The notes beneath the pieces were generated by a model, which did not search any database, was not told the DNA's origin, and saw only the letters and a program-made list of their open reading frames with translations. The position numbers were made by a program, and so were the translations under genes. Source: Macrosoma leucophasiata (Eukaryota > Arthropoda > Insecta > Lepidoptera > Hedylidae). Taken from it: a DNA stretch of 64,000 bases. Positions 53,893-63,877 of this stretch are shown here, piece after piece (the stretch's first letter is position 1; the number at the start of each line of letters is the position of its first letter). The stretch covers positions 19,302,001 through 19,366,000 of the forward strand of contig JAWQUS010000030.1 in the NCBI GenBank assembly GCA_036365455.1, read 5' to 3'.

Positions 53893-54185
53893 TCACGCCT
53901 TTAATCCCCGAAGGGGTAGGAAGAGGCAAATGCATGTATTCAAGCAAACATTCAAACATCTTCGATTAGCCGGTTACGTTTTTATCAGGTGGCGAGCCGG
54001 TTGACATCTCCGGACACATTACCAAACATTGAGTTACTGGGAAACTTCCAGAAACTGTAAAAATCCCAATGGAACCAGAGATAAAGGATTTTACATCGTT
54101 ATCTCTGATAGCCTCTGACCCGGGAAACGAACACAGGACGTCAGCGTAGTAGTTGTCTGTTACCAGTAGCCTGCTAAGGCGTTTT
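53893..54185 (-). repeat. tRNA-derived SINE-E
   Basis: ACGCCTTTAATCCCCGAAGG to GACCCGGGAAACGAACACAG and TACCAGTAGCCTGC. Confidence 0.72.
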
Positions 54186-54398
54186 TAGTTTCTGTTTATT
54201 TCAGTGCTTTGTATTTCATCTTAGTATTTTTAGGAATATTTTTAGCCAATTGTTTCCTGTTGTTAGAGTGTTTTCGAGGCGCTCTTTTAGTGGAATCCAG
54301 TCGGATTAGGATTTTGGTTTGGTTAGATTTGTAGGATAAGCAATTGTTATGATAGCTCTTCAAATCTCATCTATGCTAATACATTAATAAAGTATAAC

Positions 54399-54546
54399 CC
54401 CCTTATTCATAAACGTATTTTAGCTAAAGTGTTGCTAATCTTTCCTTTGTCTTTTTCTATCCTGCACATTTGACAATGCAACTGACAAAGACAAAGCATT
54501 CTATAGCTAAATCGTATCTAATGTATGTTTATGAATAAGGGGGTTA
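54399..54546 (+). repeat. MITE-1 copy
   Basis: AACCCCCTTATTCATAAACG to GTTTATGAATAAGGGGGTTA, the cleanest copy. Confidence 0.87.
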
Positions 54547-54816
54547 GAGTTTGTTCGGTTGAACGCGCTAACACCAGATGTTACTGATTCGGATAAAAAA
54601 AATCTTGATTGCGTTCGATAGTATTTAACTGACTATTCATCACGTGAAGCGTAACAGAGGGGGGGATGGTTCAGGGGTCGAGGATTTCCTCATTCCCCGG
54701 GCCTATCTGCTCCCGAAGCATCGGGGGCGTGGTCGTTAACGGGATGCTGGCACGCAGGGAGAACTTGGTAGTGGGAGGCCATATACACTTTTTTGTTCCT
54801 TTTTTCTTAGTATGTT

Positions 54817-54890
54817 CTTAGGTTTTCGCGATCTGCACTCATTGAAATAAAACTAGTTTTCGGATTTACCTCGCGTATATTAAACTGAAA
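54817..54890 (-). repeat. REP-C fragment
   Basis: TTCTTAGGTTTTCGCGA, TGCACTCATTGAAATAAAAC and CGGATTTACCTCGCGTATAT only. Confidence 0.65.
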
Positions 54891-55420
54891 TACCTTTGAT
54901 TTCTTTTTTTTAATGAGATTTTTAACATTTGTTTTGTATTTCTTTGTTTTTTTGTTTTTTTGTAAAGCTGTCTTCAACCTACGACGCATAGGAGCGGTGC
55001 ATTAACGAAATATGTTGAAAACAATAATATACACCTTTTGACAGTCCATTGCGTGCATTCGAACGAGATCATCCCTAGTATATATACTGTACTATTTACT
55101 GTGCTACTACTGTAGCACAGTAAATAGATACAAACAGTATGGAAACTAAGCCCATTTTACAAAATATTTACCTACACTCCATTGAAGCAACAGGGGTGTC
55201 ACTAAATTTTTTAAATAATGGTGTAATTATTTTTGCATTTACTGACGTTTACTCAATCGTATTGGGATGTTGACTATTTTTTTATTGGTTACCCTGTAAT
55301 AGTATTGGATAAATAAATACTATTTGTCTTTGAAACATATAGTCAATAAGTACTTAAAAGTTGTTAAGATATAACGATTCAAAATGTTGCGAATTGTGAA
55401 ATGACTCAAAACGGCCTAAA

Positions 55421-55615
55421 CGACCCGGTTAGTCCAGCGGTGCGAAACCACCGTTAGATTCGAAGGGTCGCGGGTTCAATCCCCGCACCGGAACAAATAT
55501 TTGTATGGCCTACAGATATTTGTTTCGGGTCTGGGTGTTTGTGTATGTGTTGTATGTGTACAACGGCACCCACGACACAGGTTTAATATTTTTTACATAC
55601 ATAAGTAGTTATAAA
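55421..55615 (+). repeat. tRNA-derived SINE-D
   Basis: GACCCGGTTAGTCCAGCGG (A-box region) and GGGTCGCGGGTTCAATCCCC (B box GGTTCAATCC) give a tRNA-like head. It is followed by ATATTTGTTTCGGGTCTGGG and GTACAACGGCACCCACGACA, then an A/T-rich end. Confidence 0.75.
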
Positions 55616-55624
55616 AAAAACAAA

Positions 55625-55960
55625 CATATACTATAAGAAATTAAAAAATAGTGCGCCGCCGGCAGCGGGAACTGGGTCCAAGCTATCGGTGGTTAGGGTC
55701 ACGGAGACAGGAACCTCCTCACAATACGTGCCGTGCCGAGGAGTACCGCCTTCTGTATTTGACCCATGATCCAACCTTGATCTTATTATTATTATAGTTT
55801 TAAGTACGGCAGACAGTTTAATTTTGATATAACTTGTAGATCTTTGTTTTTTGTTTTGTCTGTTTTTTATAGTTCTGACGACAGTACAATCTGTGGAATA
55901 CAGCAACGAGTTGTCGAGACCGGGCGAGTTTCTCTTCCCCACACCCACTCGGGTAGGCAG
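55625..55960 (-). repeat. possible retroelement tail
   Basis: A GC-rich block with an open minus frame (GTYCEEVPVSVTLTTDSLDP, VPAAGG) after SINE-D. Resembles lepidopteran repeat ends in style, but I cannot name it. Confidence 0.3.
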
Positions 55961-56674
55961 GATAGTAAATAGCTACCCCGACAAACATCGTATCGCCTTA
56001 GAGGTATAAATAAATTAACTGTCCAAAAAATCGAAAAAAAAAATGGTGAGGATCACCCTTACCATTTAGTGATATAAAAAAAGACTACAACCGATTCTCA
56101 TACACACAAAATTTCATGATGATCGGTCTAGCCGCTGCGGAGGAGTATTGTTACAAACTCTGTCACACGCGATTTTTTTAATTAAGTTAGATATTATAAC
56201 AATACATCATTCTTGCCTTTCAAAATCACCAGGAAGTTTGAAAAACGATAGCTCCGGTTTTGATGATGCAGAGTTCAAACAGTCGTTTACCACGCAATAC
56301 GCTCGTGGCATCTTTAAAACACTCTTGGACATAAAAACAAATCGCAACGTGACCGCTCGTCTCGACGCGACACTCGCTACTGTAGCACTGCGAGAACCGC
56401 TTAGAGGCCTCGTAGATGCGCATGTTTGTGTGAGTGTGCCGTTTTGAACGCTTTGTATGTAGTTACTTTACTGTTTACAATCTATTTACTGTGTGACTGT
56501 AGTCATCCTATATCACACAATCATAAAAATACTCATAAAACGTGGATATGGGTACGTATTCATCTGTATTCGTGAAACGTGGGCATAATTACCAAGGTTC
56601 TTCTTATTTCAAACTACCTCCAAGTGATACCAGTTTCAGAGTAACCTATAAACGTTTAAGTACCTCGCACTTCT

Positions 56675-56850
56675 TAAAGGCCCGGCTTCTATAAGTCATC
56701 TACTTAGTATCGAGGGCTTCCACTTCGCCTGTCGTTAGTCCTTCGCCTTTTTATTGTTGGCATTTTTAATGTAGTCTTTTGATTTCATTGAAGTTATACG
56801 TTTCAAAGTACTTTGAAGTAATGTATTTCGTTTCAACTTGCTTTGAAGTA
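56675..56850 (+). repeat. REP-F copy
   Basis: GGGCTTCCACTTCGCCTGTC, CCTTTTTATTGTTGGCATTT, then TTTCATTGAAGTTATACG. Confidence 0.65.
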
Positions 56851-57274
56851 ACTGGTATTTCACTTTACGTTTTCGCGTGCTTTTTTAGCATCTATGTCAG
56901 CGAGTACGAAAAGTGCTATAACATAGTAGCTCTACAATAAATATGTGTCTTTCGTAATTGAACGAATCATAAGAACCGGGTATTCGAATCGGCGCGATCC
57001 ATTGGTTCGTTTCGTCTAAATGACCCGTTCGTTCGATGAACCGTAATAGAATCGCTGGTCGCGGCGATCCGAGAGATTGAAATGAATCAAGCGCGAGCCG
57101 GTGACATTTATGGAATGAAGATCTGCATCGACCGATCTCAAATGAACTGCTAAGCTATTACTAGTCAATTGAACGGATCGAACGAATCAGATTTTTTGGT
57201 CAATGGATCAGTATTGAGCTTCTTTGCAATCGAACGAACGACACATACATACAAGTCTGATATACGACGTTGCT

Positions 57275-57472
57275 CATTATCTTATCTTAATATATATAAA
57301 TCTCGTGTCACAATGTTTGTCCTCAATGGACTCCTAAACCACTTAACCGATTATAATAAAATTCGCACACCATGTGCAGTTCGATCCAACTTGAGAGATA
57401 GGATAGCTTACATTACGCTATGACTAATAGGAGAAGAGCAACGCGGGCGAAGCCGGGGCGGGCCGCTAGTAA
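57275..57472 (+). mobile_element. non-autonomous Helitron copy
   Basis: ACCGATTATAATAAAATTCG inside and GCGGGCGAAGCCGGGGCGGG then CCGCTAG at the 3' end. Confidence 0.65.
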
Positions 57473-57539
57473 CATTATAAAAACTTAGACAACGTGACCT
57501 TCGTATTCACCTTCTTTGTTTCCTTGATGTGAAGTGTAG

Positions 57540-57675
57540 GCAGATATTAAGGTAAAATATATTTCAAACGGTCATCCAGCAATACCAGTTTCACTGTTTC
57601 TGAAGATTATCCAAGAAAAGTCGTCTATTCATTGAAGACTTCCACTTCGCCTGTCGCTCGCCTTTATTATTACAA
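57540..57675 (+). repeat. REP-F fragment
   Basis: GAAGACTTCCACTTCGCCTG, TCGCTCGCCTTTATTATTAC. Confidence 0.55.
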
Positions 57676-57721
57676 TACAATTTTTACAATACAATACAAT
57701 AATCGTTTATTTCCATTTATT

Positions 57722-58000
57722 TTTTACTGGTGGTAGAGCTCCGGTGACGGAGCTCGCGGGCGTAGGCACCACCGCATTACCTAATATACTTACCCGCTAA
57801 ATGGTAGTGTTCAGCACTATCGTATTCCGGTCAATGTACGGCCCTGTAATTTCCGGCACAGGGGCATAATACCTCAGGCCTCAGGAGTGGTAACGCATCT
57901 GCATTTTTACCTTGGTCTTTGTGTTAGTGTCTATAGGCTGCAGTCATCACTTAACATCAATGTGAACTGCATGCTTGTTTGACACTACCATTACATAAAA
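57722..58000 (+). repeat. SINE-A copy, nearly full length
   Basis: TTTTACTGGTGGTAGAGCTC to ATTACATAAAAAAAAAC; CAGGTGGTA is deleted in the middle. Confidence 0.9.
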
Positions 58001-58384
58001 AAAAACTTGTAAGGTTGCCTGTAAAGTCGGTTTTACGGGCGAAGATTTTACGTGACAACGTCTTTTACTCGGTAGAAAGGTCGCCGGTCCGGCAGGCCTC
58101 TCTCTCGTTCGGTGACTCATCGTTACGTTACCGGACGTTACACCTTTTCATGAGTGACTCCGAGCCGCAACCTAATTTAAGACGTAGTCACGTCAAAAAG
58201 AAATCATCAACAAAGGCACAGATATAAAAACTAAACGAAAATAGACATGGTTTTTATTAATTGCTGGCGTTTGAATGAAGTCTTGATTTAATTGATGTTA
58301 TGTTATATTCAAGTTTTCGCTCCTGTCAGCACACCCGTTGTTGTTTATTATTTCAAAAGGTTTCCAGTTCCAGTAGCGTAGTAT

Positions 58385-58568
58385 AAACGATTTACAATCT
58401 ATCTCTACCTAAAGGCTCTGAGCCAGTAAAGGCCGCTTGTGAAGTATCGGCTTCCACTTCGCCTGTCGCTTCCTTTGCCTTTTTATTGCTGGCGTTTTTG
58501 ACGTACTCTTGTGATTAAATTGAAGTTACGTAACGTGTTTTACGTTTGATCACGTTTTGAAGTAGTTT
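58385..58568 (+). repeat. REP-F copy
   Basis: GGCTTCCACTTCGCCTGTCG, GCCTTTTTATTGCTGGCGTT, TTGAAGTTACGTAACG. Confidence 0.65.
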
Positions 58569-58569
58569 T

Positions 58570-59222
58570 TATGTAATGATGGCGGCCAATAACCTTGCAG
58601 TTCACATTGATGGTAAGTGAATACTTCTATATGCACCTATACAAAACCTGAGTTCAAAATACAGCGTTAAAATCCTCGAGGCTAAGTTTAGCTTCTGAGG
58701 TAGAAATATACTTCCATAACTTCATTTCTCAAAAAAAAAAAAAAGCGAAGCGCGCATGGGCCAGCGGCTGGTGTAGATCGTAAGCGATCTACTCGGTTAA
58801 GCACTACGGGCGCGGTCGGGTAGTGTGATAGGTGATCGCTAGTGGCAAATTTAATGCGCGTTTCCGTGCTTCGGAGGGCACGTTATGCCGTCGGTCCCGG
58901 TTGCTTTCGATGGATAGCAGTCTTTAAAACCTTGTCGGAGGCCTTATGGGCGGTTTGAAAACATCCGACAGCGGGTTGGCCACTAAGCCACCCTCCTCCA
59001 CCAATCCGCATTGGAGCAGCGTGGTGGAGTAAGCTCCAGGCCTCCCAAAAAGGGGAGAGACACGTGCCCAGCAGAGGGACGTACAATGGGTTGCCATTAT
59101 TATTATAACTTCATTTATAATCGGTCCATTATAGTGCTGACTGCCACTTGGTGGTTAATAGATTAGGTAATACACTGTTGCCTGCGCTTTCGAGTTCAGA
59201 TTTGAGATTCTACCGTCAGTTT
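58570..59222 (-). repeat. SINE-A copy, old, split by SINE-B
   Basis: The 3' half (CCTTGCAGTTCACATTGATG...) is at 58570-58727 and the 5' half (TAGATTAGGTAATACACTG... to CTACCGTCAG) is at 59117-59222. Confidence 0.7.
58745..59104 (+). mobile_element. SINE-B copy nested in a SINE-A copy, 12-bp target duplication
   Basis: Full-length. ATAACTTCATTT occurs at 58716-58727 and 59105-59116. A run of A separates the left duplicate from the element head. The insertion splits an older minus-strand SINE-A. Confidence 0.88.
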
Positions 59223-59335
59223 TTTTTTTAATAATATTTGTTATCGCCGTCAATAAATTTTATCATCAACATATAATTTGTATATATGTATGTATAATGT
59301 ATATATGTATTTGTGATTATGTAATATATATATTA

Positions 59336-59370
59336 TTTAATATTTATATATATATATATATATATATACA
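59336..59370. repeat. (AT)n microsatellite region
   Basis: TA repeats in a wider TATA/TGTA-rich stretch (59270-59395). Confidence 0.85.
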
Positions 59371-59374
59371 TATT

Positions 59375-59940
59375 ATGCATTTTACATAATTACCCACTGT
59401 ATATATTACAACCTCTCAGCACCTATTCATATAGTTTCAACACAACCCATAGGTTGACTGGTTGATAATGCCCTGTAGTAGCATTAAGTCCGCCTTATGT
59501 GCCTTCCTTTTGAGTGCATAGAAGTTAAATAAATAAATAAATAATGTCGCATTTGCTTCTAAGACGTACGGTGAGAGGAATTTGTACTTCCTTGTTTATA
59601 TTACAGACTTGAAAGTCCTATTCAACTTGCAACTTACTGGCACGAGTAACACGAATACACGAAGAACGTTTACCGTTGAAGGGTAACTCCACTCGAAGTA
59701 GAAATGAGCGGCTGGTATTAGAAAACTTTTGTGAAAAGCGCTTTTTGTTGTATTCATGAAACAAAAAGGTCAAAGGATGCTGTGCTTTGTATGTTGATGG
59801 CTCTTTTATTGTATTATGTAATAATCGTGAAAAGTACAAAAATACGAAAGGAATTGGAAAAATCACTGAGTGCAATATAGAAAGATGTTTGTTGAATGAA
59901 ATTATCTACTGGGAATAAGTTATTTATTTCAAACATTACA
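59375..59940. other. intergenic, mostly unrecognised
   Basis: CTTTTGAGTGCATAGAAGTT followed by AAATAAATAAATAAATAATG at 59508-59544 looks like a LINE 3' tail; the rest is unassigned. Confidence 0.35.
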
Positions 59941-59947
59941 ATTTCGG

Positions 59948-60062
59948 TCAGAGGTGGCAACGCATCTGCATTTTGACCTCTGGTTTTTGTGGAGATGTGT
60001 ATAGGCTGCAGTCATCACATGTGAGCAACATGCTTGTTTGCGACTATGCTTACATAAAAAAA
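59948..60062 (+). repeat. SINE-A copy, 5'-truncated
   Basis: CAGAGGTGGCAACGCATCTG to CTTACATAAAAAAAAAT. Confidence 0.85.
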
Positions 60063-60282
60063 AATGTAGCAACCAAAAAATACGATACCTACTTAATAAA
60101 GTGAAGGTAAAAAAACAAGATCTAAAATCTAAACAACACCATCTGATAAAAAACCGCATTTTATGGGCACTATAAAAGTAGCACCTGCCAGTCGGTTTTA
60201 ATAAAACAAAGAGGTCTCAATCTTGATGAATAATACGTAAACTGGCCAGTTCGTTGGGTTCTGTATATAAATCGAAGGTTGA

Positions 60283-60356
60283 GGGCATAGGCAATGCTGC
60301 ATTAACTATTATCTGCCGCCAAATGGTATGCTTAGCGCTATCGCATTTCAGTTCGA
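60283..60356 (+). repeat. SINE-A remnant
   Basis: GAGGGCATAGGCAATGCTGC, CTGCCGCCAAATGGTA and GCGCTATCGCATTTC; weak but in the right order. Confidence 0.5.
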
Positions 60357-60404
60357 TTTAGTTTTGCTTGTATATGTAAACGTAAAAAAAAAGTAACTAA
60401 CTTC

Positions 60405-60470
60405 GCGCTTGTAATCCCCGAAGGGATAGGCAGAGGTAAATGCATGCATTCAAGCATACATGCTTGTATT
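60405..60470 (-). repeat. SINE-E fragment
   Basis: GCTTGTAATCCCCGAAGGGA, TAGGCAGAGGTAAATGCATG; tail part only. Confidence 0.6.
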
Positions 60471-60547
60471 TTTAAAAAAGTAATTTTATTTTTGCAGTAA
60501 CACTGCGAGTGAATTTCGAAAAGAAAGAAAAACGGAAAGAAAAATTT

Positions 60548-60621
60548 GACTTCGGGCAGGAATCGAACCTGCGACCTCAGGATAACCAGTCCAGCCGCTT
60601 TACCACTAAGCTACCGAAGTC
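60548..60621 (-). repeat. tRNA-like unit, best-folding copy
   Basis: Reverse: acceptor GACTTCG/CGAAGTC, D arm TAGCTTAGTGGTAAAGC, anticodon stem closed by GGA/TCC, T arm GCAGGTTCGATTCCTGC. The loop would place GGT at the anticodon. Inverted flanks GGAAAGAAAAATTTGAC / GTCAAATTTTGCTTTCC. A genuine tRNA gene cannot be excluded, but repeat flanks argue against it. Confidence 0.6.
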
Positions 60622-60677
60622 CCACACCGATATGTCAAATTTTGCTTTCCCTTTTTGATTTTTAACCGATTTAGGGT

Positions 60678-60890
60678 CGATGGTATTCTCTACGTGCTAC
60701 GCACACAGGTGCACGTGTAAATACACATCACTGATTGATGTAATAGAAACCAAATTAACCTCCCTCCCCTTTTATGGGAGACGTTTGGTATTATCTACGT
60801 GTTACGCACACAGGTGCACGTGTAAATACACATCACTGATTGATGTAATGGAAACCAAATTAAGCGTTTGTATGGAATTTTGGCAAGTGT
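60678..60890 (+). repeat. MITE-6 related sequence with a tandem duplication
   Basis: TGGTATTCTCTACGTGCTAC...ACCAAATTAA (60680-60757) is repeated at about 60787-60864; the 3' part AAGCGTTTGTATGGAATTTT follows once. The 5' part of the family is missing. Confidence 0.8.
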
Positions 60891-60899
60891 GATACTGTG

Positions 60900-61496
60900 G
60901 TTCCGTCATACATACATATCGTGGTATCGAAAGGATTATCCCTATCTCCTACCCCTATAACCTATCTCCTGAATTTCAGTAGACAAGAGAACATGACATC
61001 GCCTGTGATGTGCATGCCTGCAAGTATTTGCCTCTGTGTACGTGTTCGTGGAATCAGGCGAGGAAGCTGAGTTGTTTTTACGTAGCGGTTCGAAAATAGC
61101 GGCTCTTGAGGGGTTTCACTTCGCTATCGCGTAATATTGTGCGGTTAACTTATTGTTGAGTCCGCCCCCGCCTAAATCTGCCGGGACCGTTTCGAGGGAG
61201 TATTATTTTTATGAGGTATACGTAATTTACGTTACGGATATGTTCCCTGAAGGGGTAGGTAGAAGTAAATGTGGGCGTATTTATAAATGCACGACTTGCC
61301 ACGTATATTTTTGCATCATGATAATAGGTTATAGATGAGCCTACAGAACGGAGCACTCGGAATATTCCGAAATAAATATTTATTTATTGATTTAAACGCT
61401 AAATTACAGACCATTACAGATAAACCAATACGGTACTGCAATTAAACAAAACAAAATAATAATGGTACAGAAAAACAGAAAACAAAATAATTGTTT
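60900..61496. other. intergenic, repeat scraps
   Basis: A SINE-E-like CCCTGAAGGGGTAGGTAG at 61244, and GGTTTCACTTCGCTATCGCG, a REP-F-like echo, at 61113. Nothing else. Confidence 0.35.
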
Positions 61497-61618
61497 TATA
61501 TTATTTCGCATTAACACATGCTTGTGAAATATATTTTATTTTTTTAAAGAAAAATGGACTAGATTCCCAGTAGGTCGCGAGTTCGAGTCTCGCCTGAAGT
61601 CAAATTTTTCTTTAAAAA
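61497..61618 (+). repeat. tRNA-like unit, deleted copy
   Basis: Has the CATTAACACATGCTTGTG flank, then joins directly to GGACTAGATTCCCAGTAG and the T arm GCGAGTTCGAGTCTCGC; the 5' half of the tRNA-like part is gone. Confidence 0.65.
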
Positions 61619-61943
61619 AATAAAATAGAAAACAAAATAGTTAATGATACAAATAAAATTATAAATACAATAAAAAATAAACACAAAATCTTAAATTAAA
61701 TTATTTTCCGCAAATATTTTATACGCTAATTCTGTGAATTTCGACAAGCTGCAATTAAAATGTCAACATAATTAAAATACAAACATAATCCCGACGCGGG
61801 GTTCGAATTCGGGGCCTGAGCGTCATAGCAGTCGAATTTCATGACTAGGAGTTAGGAAAAATATATCGCAATAACAACGCCCAACCCTTCCACCTATATG
61901 GTTATTTCTTTTTAATTTTTCCGTCCACGTAGAATAGAATAGT

Positions 61944-61980
61944 TTTTTTTCTTCTTTCTTTCTTTCTCTTTCTTTCTTTC
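61944..61980. repeat. (CTTT)n microsatellite
   Basis: CTTTCTTTCTTTC with small interruptions. Confidence 0.85.
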
Positions 61981-62228
61981 ATTTTGACCTAAATGTGGTC
62001 ATTACAGAGCTTAAATGTTACATAGTGTATCACACATTTATAGAAGTTATTCTTCGAATGCAAAAAGTTAGAAGACAGTATTACGCTAGTGAATTACCTT
62101 TATCTATATCTATACTTATAATAAATCTGTAGAGGTGTAAATTCTGTACATTAAAAATATTGAAAAAATAAATACCAGGGGATGTTACTAGATCGATACC
62201 GAACCCAAATATGTGATTAGAAAATTTT

Positions 62229-62248
62229 TTGTCTGTCTGTCTGTCTGC

Positions 62249-62278
<30 letters not shown>
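62229..62278. repeat. (GTCT)n microsatellite
   Basis: About 12 units with one GCCT variant, in a repeat that continues with GGTCCGATTACGATGAAAC. Confidence 0.9.
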
Positions 62279-62280
<2 letters not shown>

Positions 62281-62600
62281 TCAAGCATCACACAAAATCT
62301 ATTGGTCCGATTACGATGAAACTTGGTATAATTATATTAATGTCTGTTAGTCTGTGTCTTTGTGCACGCTAATTTCAGAAACGGCTTATCCGAGCTTCTG
62401 CTTTTCACTTATATATTGTGGTAAGTTTCACTTAAGATTTAGTGTTTGTTTTATGTGAATTCGTTCAGTAATAAAAAAGTTACGTCAATATAAAGAATCA
62501 TATTATTACTAAATATTTTTGAACTATTCTCTATCTTCTATCTTTTTTTAGGCTTCCGTAACTAAAAGGTAAAAACGGACTCTATTACTACTCCTACGCT

Positions 62601-62695
62601 GTCTGTCTGTCCGTCCGTCCGTCCGTCCGTCCGTCCGTCCGTCCGTCCGTCCGTCCGTCCGTCCGTCCGTCCGTCCGTCCGTCTGTCACCAGGCT
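62601..62695. repeat. (CCGT)n microsatellite in a dispersed repeat
   Basis: About 18 CCGT units flanked by GTCTGTCTGT and GTCTGTCACC. The surrounding AAACGGACTCTATTACTA and CAGGCTGTATCTCATAAAC belong to a repeat seen across arthropods. Confidence 0.9.
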
Positions 62696-62917
62696 GTATC
62701 TCATAAACAATGATAGCTAGAAAGCTAAAATAACAAATTATGTATTTCTGTTACCGCTATAACAACAAAATTAAATACAAAAATAAAAAAAAATGAAAAT
62801 ATTAAGGGGTTCAAGGAGGCATACAATAAACGTGTTTTATTTTCGTATATTTTTTGCTCGATTTAATAACGGTACCAACTAGACGCTTAAAATTTTTACA
62901 GATTTTTTTGGTCTTAT

Positions 62918-63215
62918 TTGGTGGCGTTAGTGCTGTTGGTGGCATTGGTGGTGTTGGTAGTGGTGGTGGTGGTGGTGGGGGCGTTAGTTGGTTTGATGTC
63001 ATTGGTGTCGTTGGTGGCGTAGGTGTTGTTGGTGACTCTGATGGCGGTGTTGATAGCGTTGGTGGTGGTGGTGGTGGTTTTTAGTCGCGATGGAGGCATT
63101 AGTGACATTAGTGACGTTGGTGGTGTTTTGTGTTTATTGGTAGTTTTAGAGGCATTGGTTTGGTGGTGGTGACGATGGTGGTGATAGTGGTGGTAGTGTT
63201 GATGGCATTAGTGGT
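62918..63215. repeat. degenerate (GGT/GTT)n trinucleotide array
   Basis: Almost 300 bases of GGTGGTGTTGGCATT-like units. Its Gly/Val (or Pro/Thr) reading frames on both strands are by-products. Confidence 0.88.
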
Positions 63216-63621
63216 TAAAAATGCAACACGTAAATATTCAATTTTTCACATCCGCCATTATGAACCTAAGCACAGACATTACATGTCATATTTTCTGTAA
63301 CAGGTCTACGGTAGATCGAAACCTATTTACAATTATAGATCGTAAAAACAGTATTATTCTGAGTCGATAACATGTATACGCAAAGTTCGTATTCTTTGAT
63401 AATTCGTGAAATAAAATAAATAATTTTAAAAATCTAATGTCACAATGCCCGCCATTATGACGTACACATATCATTTTATAAATAAATGTCATTGATGTAT
63501 TACCAAAACTGGACGGGATAGGAAAGTTTCAAAAATCATATGCTGTATTGTTACTTTCGCTAAAACTGTAGTGTATTTTTTATCCTTACTTTAAAGCGAT
63601 ACAAAGTTTGCCGGGCCAGCT

Positions 63622-63797
63622 AGTCTATAATATAAAAATAAGTCGGGTTTTCCTTCCTGACGCTATAACTCCAGAACGCACGAACCGATTTCCACGGTTT
63701 TGCATTCGTTGTAAAGGTCTCGGGCTCCGTGAGGTTTATAGCACAGTAAATTCGGGAGAGAAATCAACGCGGGCGAAGCCGCGGGCAACCTCTAGTT
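63622..63797 (+). mobile_element. non-autonomous Helitron copy
   Basis: CTATAATATAAAAATAAGTC at the start; ACGCGGGCGAAGCCGCGGGC and CCTCTAG at the 3' end. Confidence 0.7.
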
Positions 63798-63877
63798 ACA
63801 TATACATAAATGTCATCAATATTACAAAATACAATAAAAATTTCTAAAAATGACTAGATTTAAAATTATTCATAATT

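Noticed and set aside
56148..56447. 99-codon ORF
   Set aside because: The upstream CACAAAATTTCATGATGATC and CGGTCTAGCCG wording is from a Helitron-like repeat, and the protein has no recognisable features.
60548..60621. Functional tRNA gene
   Set aside because: Folds well, but the same unit and flanks recur several times in damaged forms, so a tRNA-derived mobile repeat is more likely.
62601..62695. Regularly spaced repeat that might look like a CRISPR array
   Set aside because: It is a plain CCGT tetranucleotide run without spacers, in a eukaryotic genome.
62811..63108. Gly/Val-rich and Pro/Thr-rich open frames on both strands
   Set aside because: Produced by the GGT trinucleotide array.
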